NCBI GenBank assembly: GCA_016789905.1 | Contig: JAEUQC010000210.1 | Span: forward strand, 1 to 47,279 | From: Bryobacterales bacterium | Lineage (GTDB): Bacteria; Acidobacteriota; Terriglobia; Bryobacterales; Bryobacteraceae | Direction: 5' to 3' | Length of the DNA: 47,279 bases | Shown here: positions 9,401 through 16,265 of the stretch, piece by piece | How positions within the stretch are numbered: position 1 is the first letter of the stretch | Layout: the number at the start of each line of letters is the position of its first letter | Notes under the pieces: model-generated | What the model saw: only the letters and a program-made list of their open reading frames with translations | Databases searched by the model: none | Told to the model about the DNA's origin: nothing | Translations under genes and position numbers: made by a program

Positions 9401-9710
9401 GGCGCAAGGCGCCATCATTGACCAGTACCTGAACCGTGCGGCGTTCGCGCCGAACGCCCTGGGAACATTTGGAACTCTGGGCCGGAACACGTTCCGCGCG
9501 CCTGGTTTCGCGAGTGTCGATTTTGGCTTGGCCAAAGGCTTCACGCTGAAGGAGCGCTTCACCACCACGTTGCGTTTTGAGGCGTTCAACGCGTTGAACC
9601 GCACCAACCTGGGCGTGCCGAACTCGGCGCAGAACGCCGTGCAGTTCATGCGCATCACCAGCGCCAGCGATCCGCGTATTTTGCAGTTGGCGCTGCGGAT
9701 GACTTTCTAA
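6474..9710 (+). CDS. Oar-like TonB-dependent receptor with carboxypeptidase-regulatory domain
   Basis: A 1078-residue outer-membrane protein. The start is GTG at 6474 with AGGAG at 6463-6467. It has a signal peptide (MNLTRLSALLLLAAVPTLAQ), a CarboxypepD_reg-like beta-sandwich (about 22-105, SGIVHDPSGAVVPSVTITVTN), a plug-like region (IAELPLNGRNPTQLMQL, NRSNSTNYVLDG) and a long beta-barrel ending in ILQLALRMTF with the expected C-terminal Phe. No SusD-like partner is present, which is normal for acidobacterial Oar-type receptors. Its position inside the sugar-enzyme operon suggests import of an oligosaccharide or related ligand across the outer membrane. The ligand is not known. Confidence 0.9.
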   Translation: MNLTRLSALLLLAAVPTLAQNVTGTISGIVHDPSGAVVPSVTITVTNVGTSASFQATSDDTGAYTVRTLPVGTYDLVAEVNGFKKYQTRGIRLQVNEVARVDVNLAVGTAAETVTVSSQAVVVDTTTATLKAVVDQKRIAELPLNGRNPTQLMQLIVGVVKDTRADVTSGTTYPGTLPVSVNGNRSNSTNYVLDGAQNNDHYSNAANPMPNPDALQEFSVQTNNFSAEFGRQSGGLVNAVTKSGTNEIHGSAFEFVRNKAINARNFFNPPVSPGSNERRDDGLKRNQFGATLGGPVFIPKLYNGRDKTFFFFSYQGTTQRQTPITVGRVVPTAAQRNGDFSNITARALRNPFDNLAPFPGNRIPVSLFNPVSSAILRDNIPLPTSGNTISIAPPNAYRDDQILTRGDQQLGSNNRLSGRFWRSVASSPGLLNPANYLEQVTPRGWNNTSVTLTDTHIVSPTLTNQFLFSYNHTNGDAVPIYPSKSLKDLGVNMYNDDKPQYHITVAGYFDTLNTGDTNDFIRKEYQLTNTMRWSKGKHQITFGGEYSRGIGDIINNFRANGQFNFNGAAPFTTDSLADFLLGKFNTLAQGIGEYKKTRFDMVSFFFQDSFKVRRNFTLDLGVRWEPFLPYTDVDGKLATWRAGQQSTRYANAPLGILYPGDSGIPAGGFEKTMTNFGPRLGFAWDVFGDGKTAVRGGYGIFFDRSNTISTNSQANQAPFGTVVTINGNATNSFSNPWAGTTNPFPGTTTPPSTVTFPQFSTQFVYEEHMRNPYIQSWNLTMEREIGGGFIGRASYAGSKGTRMVALREFNAAVYAPGVTTATTNARRPMAPRLGNVTIIEPVSNSTYHALQLTAERRFSKGVSILTNYQFSKSIDDASANKATGQARTNPNNQAYDKGPSDFDKRHVFNLSGLWELPVKPASRVANAILGGWSLNSIVSLQSGFPFTVGSGVDNARTGTGGQRADIIGAPSLGDGRAQGAIIDQYLNRAAFAPNALGTFGTLGRNTFRAPGFASVDFGLAKGFTLKERFTTTLRFEAFNALNRTNLGVPNSAQNAVQFMRITSASDPRILQLALRMTF

Positions 9711-9739
9711 ACACAACTCGCAGTATTGTAGTAGGGACA

Positions 9740-11656
9740 ATGACCCTTCTCGTTGCCGCCGCACTCACGTGGCTCGCGCCATTGGACCCGCAATTGACTG
9801 TAAATGGGCTGCCCTGGCTCGCCGAAAACAACGGCGAACAGATCCGCCTGCCGCGCCGGCTGGAGGCCGAAATTCCCAAGGCCGTTTGGAACCTTGGACT
9901 TTCGCCCTCCGGCGGGCGGATTCGCTTCCGCACCAATTCCACACGCGTGGCGATTCGCGTCGAGTACCCCAGCGCGCCGAACATGGTGAACATGCATGCC
10001 TTCGGGCAGACCGGCATTGACCTGTACGTGGATGGCGATTACCGCTCAACGGTGGTGGCCCCGAAAGACGCCGCCCCCGGCAAGACGGTGGAGCACACCT
10101 TCTTCGCCGATCTGCCGAAGAAGGCGCGGGAGATCACCATCTACCTGCCGCTGTACAAGCCGGCCAAGGTGATTGGCATCGGCCTGGACGAGGACGCCGT
10201 GATCAGCAAGCCGCGCCGGTTCGCGCGGCCAGGGCCGGTGGTCTTCTACGGCACCTCCATTACGCAGGGCGGGTGCGCCAGCCGCTCCGGGTTGAGCTAT
10301 CAGGCGATCCTGGCGCGGCGGCTGAACCTGGATTTCGTGAACCTCGGCTTTTCCGGGAATGGGAAGGGTGAGCCGGTAATGGCGGGGTTGACAGCGGAGA
10401 TCCCTGCCTCGGCGTTCGTGCTGGATTTTTCGCAGAACAACCCGACGATTGAATCCCTGCGCGAAGTGTATGAGCCGTTCTTTCAAACGCTGCGGACCAA
10501 GCACCCGAAAACGCCGATCATCGCCGTGACGCCAATTGCGAGCGCGAACAACAACCCGAAGTTCCAGCAGTTCCGCGAGCATATCCGCGAGGTGATCGGG
10601 AAGAAGATCGCCGGCGGCGATACGCTGTTGACCCTGGTGGAAGGCTACGACCTGTTGGGGCCCGAGCGGTTGGACGGATTAGTGGACGGCGTGCATCCGA
10701 ACGACCTGGGCTTCCAGTGGATGGCCGATGGCCTGGCGCCGGTACTGGCGAAGACGCTGGCGCTGCCGCCGCCGGTGCTGGTGAACGATTCGAAAATGCA
10801 GGTGACACCGGCCACGGCGGCGGCCAAGCGGCAGCAGATCGTCGGCTACATTTGGGGCGCGGCGGGAATGCCGAAGGCCAGGCCCGTGGTGGACGGAGAA
10901 AAGCTGACGGTGAAGATGGAGACGGGTATCGAAAGCGTTCTGCGGCACCTGACGCCGAAGCAAAAGACGAGCAAGCTAATCATCCTGCAGCACGGGCATT
11001 CCTGCTCGTTTGAAGACGGCGCGGGGCTGGACCATGCGACAAGTGAGTTCCTGAAAGCCGGCTATGCTGTGCTGCAAGCCTACATGCCGCACATGCAGCC
11101 CGGTGATTGCCAGCCGATGCCGCACGACAAGATGTTCGACCTGAAACTTTCGTCCGGATCGGCGCTGAAGTTCTTCATGGAGCCGATTGTGGTGAGTCTG
11201 AATCTGTTGCGGCCGAAGTACAAGGAGATCCACATGGCGGGCCTGAGCGGCGGCGGGTGGACAACGACGCTCTACGCGGCGATAGATCCGGCGATTCGCA
11301 CGAGCTTCCCGGTGGCAGGGACCATTCCTCTCTACCTGCGCACGCACGGCTCAGTGGGCGACAAAGAGCAGTACCTGGACGAGTTCTACCAGATGGCGGG
11401 GTATCAGGACTTGTATCTGCTGGGGGCGCTGGGGCGCAAGCAGGTACAGATTCTGAACCGCAAAGACAACTGCTGTTTTGGAGAAGCGCAGCACCACGGC
11501 AACGACTATGAACCGGCCATGCGGATCTATGAAAAGCGCGTGCAGCAAGCCCTGGGCACGGCGGGGCAGTTCCGCCTGGTGATCGATGACGACGCGCCGA
11601 AACATATGATCTCGCCACAAGCGGTGCAACGGATGCTTCGGGAGTTGCGACAATGA
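9740..11656 (+). CDS. Secreted SGNH-hydrolase / alpha-beta-hydrolase fusion
   Basis: A 638-residue protein with two apparent catalytic modules. After a signal-like leader, residues 20-155 look like the beta-sandwich that precedes some SGNH esterases. The SGNH hydrolase (about 165-340) shows block I YGTSITQGG (S173), block II NLGFSGNG, a possible block III Asn in SQNNP, and DGVHPNDLGF (D316, H319). The C-terminal half (about 405-635) has an alpha/beta-hydrolase elbow GLSGGG (S503) and a late His in DDDAPKHMIS. It is probably a periplasmic deacylase or deacetylase of a carbohydrate. Its stop overlaps the next start (ATGA). Confidence 0.82.
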   Translation: MTLLVAAALTWLAPLDPQLTVNGLPWLAENNGEQIRLPRRLEAEIPKAVWNLGLSPSGGRIRFRTNSTRVAIRVEYPSAPNMVNMHAFGQTGIDLYVDGDYRSTVVAPKDAAPGKTVEHTFFADLPKKAREITIYLPLYKPAKVIGIGLDEDAVISKPRRFARPGPVVFYGTSITQGGCASRSGLSYQAILARRLNLDFVNLGFSGNGKGEPVMAGLTAEIPASAFVLDFSQNNPTIESLREVYEPFFQTLRTKHPKTPIIAVTPIASANNNPKFQQFREHIREVIGKKIAGGDTLLTLVEGYDLLGPERLDGLVDGVHPNDLGFQWMADGLAPVLAKTLALPPPVLVNDSKMQVTPATAAAKRQQIVGYIWGAAGMPKARPVVDGEKLTVKMETGIESVLRHLTPKQKTSKLIILQHGHSCSFEDGAGLDHATSEFLKAGYAVLQAYMPHMQPGDCQPMPHDKMFDLKLSSGSALKFFMEPIVVSLNLLRPKYKEIHMAGLSGGGWTTTLYAAIDPAIRTSFPVAGTIPLYLRTHGSVGDKEQYLDEFYQMAGYQDLYLLGALGRKQVQILNRKDNCCFGEAQHHGNDYEPAMRIYEKRVQQALGTAGQFRLVIDDDAPKHMISPQAVQRMLRELRQ

Positions 11657-12738
11657 ACCGGAACCAGGCGCTGGACGCCTACCGCGGCTTTGTGATGCTG
11701 CTGATGATGGCCGAGGTGCTGCACCTGTCGAAGATCGCGCAGGCGTATCCGGACAGCGGATTCTGGGCGTTTTTGGCGTTTCACCAGTCCCATGTCGCCT
11801 GGGAGGGGTGCTCGCTGCACGACATGATTCAGCCGTCGTTTTCGTTCCTGGTGGGCGCGGCGCTTCCCTACTCGGTGGCGGCGCGGATGGCACGGGGCGA
11901 GAGCGAAGGAAAGCTGTTCGCCCATGCGCTGTGGCGCTCGTTTCTGCTGATCGCGTTGGGCATTTTCTTGCGGTCGAGCGGGCGGCCGCTTACCAACTAC
12001 ACGTTCGAAGATACGTTGACGCAGATCGGGCTGGGCTATCCGTTTTTGTTCCTGCTGGGGTGGCGGCCGCCGAAGTGGGCGTGGGTGGCGCTGGGGGTGA
12101 TTCTGGCCGGCTACTGGCTGGCGTGGGTAACGTACCCGGTGCCCGAACCATGGGCGAAGAACAACAATTTCGGCCACTTTTTCGATGTCTGGTTCTTGAA
12201 CCTGTTTCCGCGCACACAGCCGTTTGAGGCCAATCGCGGCGGGTATCTAACGCTGAGCTTTATTCCCACGCTGGGGACGATGATCCTCGGCCTGATCGCC
12301 GGACGATGGCTACGAGAAGAGAAGCATCTGCGGCAGTTCCTGCTGGCCGCGGCGGGCTGCATTGCGGGCGGGTTGGCGCTGCATTTTACGGGCCTGTGCC
12401 CGATTGTGAAGCGGGTGTGGACGCCGGCCTGGGTGCTGTTCAGCGGCGGGCTGTGCTTCCTGTTCCTGGCGGCGTTCCATTGGGTGATGGAGACCAAGGG
12501 CTATAAGCGCTGGGCGTTCCCGTTGTTGGTGATCGGCATGAATTCCATTGCGGCGTACATGATTGCGCATCTGTTCGACGGGTTTCTGGTGAGTTCGTTC
12601 AAGACGCACTTGGGCGAGCACTTCTTCGCGTTTTTCGACGCGGGGATGGAGCCGTTCTTTCAGGGCGCGGCGGTGCTGCTGGGCTTCTGGCTGATGCTTT
12701 TCTGGATGTACCGGCGTAAGATATTCTTGCGGATTTAG
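11653..12738 (+). CDS. HGSNAT/DUF5009-like multi-pass membrane acyltransferase
   Basis: A 361-residue integral membrane protein with about ten hydrophobic segments. It opens with ALDAYRGFVMLLMM, the start pattern of the COG4299/NagX family related to heparan-alpha-glucosaminide N-acetyltransferase. H47-V-A-W50-E-G, followed by HDMIQPSFSFLVG, matches the conserved 'HxxWxG...D...P.F.F.vG' segment, in which the His is the acetyl carrier in the human enzyme. It presumably moves an acetyl group across the inner membrane onto a sugar amine or hydroxyl. It is coupled (4-bp overlap) to the esterase gene and shares the operon with a sulfatase. The activity is inferred from family and context. Confidence 0.78.
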   Translation: MNRNQALDAYRGFVMLLMMAEVLHLSKIAQAYPDSGFWAFLAFHQSHVAWEGCSLHDMIQPSFSFLVGAALPYSVAARMARGESEGKLFAHALWRSFLLIALGIFLRSSGRPLTNYTFEDTLTQIGLGYPFLFLLGWRPPKWAWVALGVILAGYWLAWVTYPVPEPWAKNNNFGHFFDVWFLNLFPRTQPFEANRGGYLTLSFIPTLGTMILGLIAGRWLREEKHLRQFLLAAAGCIAGGLALHFTGLCPIVKRVWTPAWVLFSGGLCFLFLAAFHWVMETKGYKRWAFPLLVIGMNSIAAYMIAHLFDGFLVSSFKTHLGEHFFAFFDAGMEPFFQGAAVLLGFWLMLFWMYRRKIFLRI

Positions 12739-12742
12739 GAGG
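12737..12742 (+). promoter_or_regulatory. Perfect Shine-Dalgarno AGGAGG overlapping the upstream stop
   Basis: AGGAGG shares two bases with the acyltransferase stop codon TAG (12736-12738) and lies 4 bp before the GTG at 12747. It fixes that unusual start and implies translational coupling. Confidence 0.7.
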
Positions 12743-12746
12743 CCCG

Positions 12747-13556
12747 GTGAGCGGACTGCCCGAGTATTTGCGCGGCGCGATTGACCTGCATGTCCATAGC
12801 GCTCCCGACGTGGTTCCGCGGCGGTTTGACGATATTGCATTGGCGCGGGAGGCGGCGCGGGCGGGGTTCGGCGGGCTGGTGCTGAAGAACCACAAGGTGC
12901 CAACGATGGACCGGGCGTACCTGGTGCGGCAGGTTGTTCCGGAGATCGCCGTATACGGGGGCATTGCGCTGAACGAGAGCGCCGGCGGGTTTAACATTGC
13001 GGCGGTGCGAACGGCGTTAACGCTGGGCGCGCGCATTGTCTGGATGCCGACCAAAGCGGCGCACCACCATAAGGCGCAGGAGGGCGGCCACGGCGGGCTG
13101 ACGGTGTTCGACGCGCACCGCGAACTGCGGCATGACGTGAAAGAGATTGTGATCGAGATGGCGCATTCGAGGGCGATTCTGGCGACCGGGCACCTGAGCC
13201 CGGAGGAGGGCACGGCGCTGATCCGCTATGCGTACGCGCAAGGGATGCGGCGACTGCTGGTGACGCACCCGGACTGGGGCGCAACGCGCTACCCGGTGGA
13301 GTTGCAGCGGGACCTGGCGCTGTATGGGGTGTTCTTTGAGCGCTGTTATGAGAGCGGGGACATGGCGGCGATCGCCAGTGCGATTGACGAGGTAGGGGTG
13401 GAGTCGACGATATTGGCCAGCGACCTGGGGCAGCCGGAAACGCCTGCCCCGGCCGAAGGGATGGCGCAATTCGCTGGAGAGATGCGGGCGCGAGGATTCA
13501 GTGAGGATGACGTGCGGCGGATGATGGTGACCAACCCCGCGCATTTGCTAGAGTAG
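12747..13556 (+). CDS. DUF6282 family protein (PHP/amidohydrolase-like barrel)
   Basis: A 269-residue soluble protein starting at GTG. AIDLHVHSAPDVVPRRFDD near the N-terminus gives the H-x-H metal pair typical of amidohydrolase/PHP metal-dependent hydrolases. Further possible ligands are in LKNHKVP, KAAHHHK and LVTHPDWG, and ILASDLGQ near the C-terminus resembles the last Asp of the superfamily. It matches what I know as DUF6282, a family without established substrate. It lies 8 bp after the acyltransferase and 5 bp before the DUF3500 gene. A lactonase- or deacylase-type hydrolysis in the same pathway is possible but unproven. Confidence 0.75.
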   Translation: MSGLPEYLRGAIDLHVHSAPDVVPRRFDDIALAREAARAGFGGLVLKNHKVPTMDRAYLVRQVVPEIAVYGGIALNESAGGFNIAAVRTALTLGARIVWMPTKAAHHHKAQEGGHGGLTVFDAHRELRHDVKEIVIEMAHSRAILATGHLSPEEGTALIRYAYAQGMRRLLVTHPDWGATRYPVELQRDLALYGVFFERCYESGDMAAIASAIDEVGVESTILASDLGQPETPAPAEGMAQFAGEMRARGFSEDDVRRMMVTNPAHLLE

Positions 13557-13561
13557 GCCAA

Positions 13562-14731
13562 ATGAAAAGGCTACTGATATGGCTAGGCGTGGTGGTGCTG
13601 GTGGCGTTCTCCCAGGAGATTCAGGAACGCTTCCGGCAGCGGAGCATCGAATCGGAAAAGGCCGGGCTGGCTGAGCCGTTTCGCGGCGTGACGACGAAGG
13701 CGGGTGCAGAGACGGGGCTCTTTGCAATTAAGCACACGGGCGTTTCCACAGAACCGGTGCGCAAAGCGGCGGTGGCATTTTTGGACGGGTTGACAGCCGA
13801 ACAGCGAGCAAAGACGAAGTTCCCGGTGGACGACCCGGAATGGCGCAAATGGATGAATCAGCACTTCTACATCCGGCAGGGCGTGAGCTTTCTGGAGATG
13901 GACGCGCGGCAGCGGGAACTGGGATTCGGGCTGCTGCGGGCGTCGTTGAGCGCGAATGGCTTGAAGCTGTCGCGCGACATCATGAAGCTGAACGAGACGC
14001 TGGGCGAGATGAACAACAACAATTTTGTGGAGTACGGCGAGTGGCGGTATCACATTACGGTGATGGGCGAGCCATCGAAAGACAAGCCGTGGGGCTGGCA
14101 GATTGACGGGCACCACTTGATCATCAACTACTTCGTGCTGGGGGACCAGGTGGTGATGACGCCCACGTTTGTTGGATCGGAACCGGTGATCGCGCCGCTG
14201 GGCAAGTACAAGGGCACAGCGATCCTGCAGGAGGAGCCGAAGCTGGGGCTGGCGCTGCTGCGCTCCTTGGACGATGGGCAAAAGAAGAAGGCGATATTGG
14301 AGACGGCCAAGCCGGCGAATAACAACGTGGGCGAAGCGTTTAAGGACAACGTGGTGCTGGACTACGCCGGCGTGCGAGGCGCGGAGATGAACGCGACGCA
14401 GAAGAAGGCGCTGACGGGATTGATTGCGAAGTATGTGGGCAACATGGACGACGGGCACGCGAAGGTAAAGATGGAGGAGGTGGAGAAGCATCTGGACCGG
14501 ACCTATTTCGCCTGGATTGGCGGGACCGGCGACGACAGCGTGTTCTACTATCGCATCCACAGCCCCGTGATTCTGATTGAGTTCGATCATCAGCGGCCGG
14601 CGGGGCTGCGGGCGCAAATGAAGAGCCAGGAGCCGAACAAAGAGCACGTGCATGTGGTGATCCGCACACCGAATGGGAACGACTACGGCAAGGACCTGCT
14701 GCGGCAGCACTACGAGAAACACAAACACTAA
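13562..14731 (+). CDS. DUF3500 domain-containing exported protein
   Basis: A 389-residue protein with an N-terminal hydrophobic leader (LLIWLGVVVLVAFSQEI). The body shows the DUF3500 hallmarks WGWQIDGHHLIINYFV and FAWIGG, and a late VILIEFDHQ...HVHVVIRTPNGNDYG segment rich in His and Asp. DUF3500 has no established reaction. The family often sits in secreted carbohydrate loci of Acidobacteria and Planctomycetes, and its conserved His residues suggest metal binding. It follows DUF6282 by 5 bp and ends 1 bp before the sulfatase start, so it belongs to the same transcription unit. Confidence 0.8.
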   Translation: MKRLLIWLGVVVLVAFSQEIQERFRQRSIESEKAGLAEPFRGVTTKAGAETGLFAIKHTGVSTEPVRKAAVAFLDGLTAEQRAKTKFPVDDPEWRKWMNQHFYIRQGVSFLEMDARQRELGFGLLRASLSANGLKLSRDIMKLNETLGEMNNNNFVEYGEWRYHITVMGEPSKDKPWGWQIDGHHLIINYFVLGDQVVMTPTFVGSEPVIAPLGKYKGTAILQEEPKLGLALLRSLDDGQKKKAILETAKPANNNVGEAFKDNVVLDYAGVRGAEMNATQKKALTGLIAKYVGNMDDGHAKVKMEEVEKHLDRTYFAWIGGTGDDSVFYYRIHSPVILIEFDHQRPAGLRAQMKSQEPNKEHVHVVIRTPNGNDYGKDLLRQHYEKHKH

Positions 14732-14732
14732 C

Positions 14733-16166
14733 ATGAGCAAGCTTTCGAGAAGAGCCTTTTTGGCGATGAGCGGCGGGCTGTTGGCGCAGCCGCCGATACC
14801 GGTGGCGCCGCCGAATATCGTGGTGATTTTGTGCGATGACCTGGGGTATGGCGATGTTGGCGTCTACAATCCAGAGGCCAAGATACCGACGCCGCACATG
14901 GACCGGTTCGCGCGGGAAGGCATGCGGTTCACCGATGCGCATTCGCCGTCGAGCGTTTGCACGCCGACACGATACGGCGTGTTGACGGGCCGCTATTGCT
15001 GGCGAACACGGCTGAAGAGCGGCGTGGGCAGCGGCTATTCGCCGGCGCTGATTGAACCGGGCCGGGACACGATTGCATCGCTCTTGAAACGCATGAAGGG
15101 CTACCGGACGGGCGGGTTCGGGAAGTGGCATTTGGGTTTGGGGACGGAAGAGAAAGTGGACTATGCGCAAGAGTTCCGGCCGTCGCCTTTGGAGTATGGA
15201 TTTGACGAGTTCTTCGGGATTCCAGCTTCGCTCGATATGCCGCCGTATGTGTTCATTGACGGGCGGCGAGCGGTGGAACCGCCGACATCGACGATTGGCG
15301 ATAGCGGAGAGGTGAAGCGAGGGCCGTTCTGGCGGGGCGGGCCGCGGGCGCCATCGTTTGAGATGGACGAAGTGATTCCGTCGATTGTGAAGCGCGCCTG
15401 CGCGTTTGTAGAGCGGGAGAAGAGTCCATTTTTCGCCTACGTGCCGCTGCCGGCGCCACATACGCCGTGGGTGCCGTCGAAGCCGTTCAAGGGGAAATCG
15501 AAGGCGGGATTGTATGGCGATTTTGTGGAAGAGACGGACGCGTCGATTGGGATGATATTAGCGGCGTTGGAACGCGCGGGCAAAGCGCAAAACACGCTGG
15601 TGATTGTGACGTCGGACAACGGGGCGCCCTGGGAGGAGCGGGACGCGAAAGAGGCACTGGGGCACTGGGCAAACGCGAAGTGGCGCGGGCAGAAGGCCGA
15701 CATACAGGAGGCCGGGCACCGTGTGCCATTCATGGTGCGTTGGCCGGGGAAGGTGCGCGCGGGGGCGGTGTCGGACCAGACAATCTGCCTGACCGATATC
15801 TTCGCGACGGTGGCGCAGGTGCAGAACCTGCCGCTGGCGCCGGGGATGGGCGAGGACAGCTACGGATTGCTGCCGATATTGACGGGGAGGCAGAACGGAC
15901 CGCTGCGGCCGGCCATTGTGCATCACGCGGCGAACGGGCTGTTTTCCATTCGGCAGGGGGATTGGAAGCTGGTGCTGGGCCGCGGGACGGGCGGATTTAC
16001 GGCGCCGGTGAAGTATGAGCCGAAGCCGGGTGAGACTCCGGGCGAGCTCTACAATCTCCGCACGGATCCGCATGAGGATCGCAATGTGTACGATGGCAAT
16101 CCGGCGGTGGTGGCGCGGCTGACGGCGCTGTTAAAGAGCTATCAGGAGGGCGGGCGGAGCCGCTAG
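14733..16166 (+). CDS. Type I sulfatase (arylsulfatase family), Tat-type leader
   Basis: A 477-residue protein. The start ATG at 14733 gives the leader KLSRRAFLAMSGG; an upstream in-frame ATG at 14673 lies inside DUF3500 and reads as a shadow. The metal-binding pair D35-D36 sits in LCDDLGYGD, and the formylglycine signature is C76-T-P-T-R80 with LTGRY following. GGFGKWHLG and VTSDNGAPW supply further family ligands. It needs a formylglycine-generating enzyme, which is not in this window. It is the last gene of the 2649-16166 run and indicates that the locus handles a sulfated substrate. The exact sulfate ester position is unknown. Confidence 0.92.
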   Translation: MSKLSRRAFLAMSGGLLAQPPIPVAPPNIVVILCDDLGYGDVGVYNPEAKIPTPHMDRFAREGMRFTDAHSPSSVCTPTRYGVLTGRYCWRTRLKSGVGSGYSPALIEPGRDTIASLLKRMKGYRTGGFGKWHLGLGTEEKVDYAQEFRPSPLEYGFDEFFGIPASLDMPPYVFIDGRRAVEPPTSTIGDSGEVKRGPFWRGGPRAPSFEMDEVIPSIVKRACAFVEREKSPFFAYVPLPAPHTPWVPSKPFKGKSKAGLYGDFVEETDASIGMILAALERAGKAQNTLVIVTSDNGAPWEERDAKEALGHWANAKWRGQKADIQEAGHRVPFMVRWPGKVRAGAVSDQTICLTDIFATVAQVQNLPLAPGMGEDSYGLLPILTGRQNGPLRPAIVHHAANGLFSIRQGDWKLVLGRGTGGFTAPVKYEPKPGETPGELYNLRTDPHEDRNVYDGNPAVVARLTALLKSYQEGGRSR

Positions 16167-16265
16167 GAAGCGGGCTTCCGGCTGCGTCCGGTTAAAGAAG
16201 CTGGTGACCTTCTGCGACCGGCGCGGGCGCGCGCGGTTGACGCTCGCGGCGCGGCCGGGGATTCG

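Noticed and set aside
13583..14740. A 385-codon minus-strand frame opposite DUF3500
   Set aside because: Composition dominated by Val, His, Arg and Leu, no domain. DUF3500 is recognisable on the plus strand.
16167..16265. Terminator between the convergent sulfatase and S9 peptidase genes
   Set aside because: Only a 5-bp stem (GGAAG/CTTCC near 16167) without any T tract on either strand.
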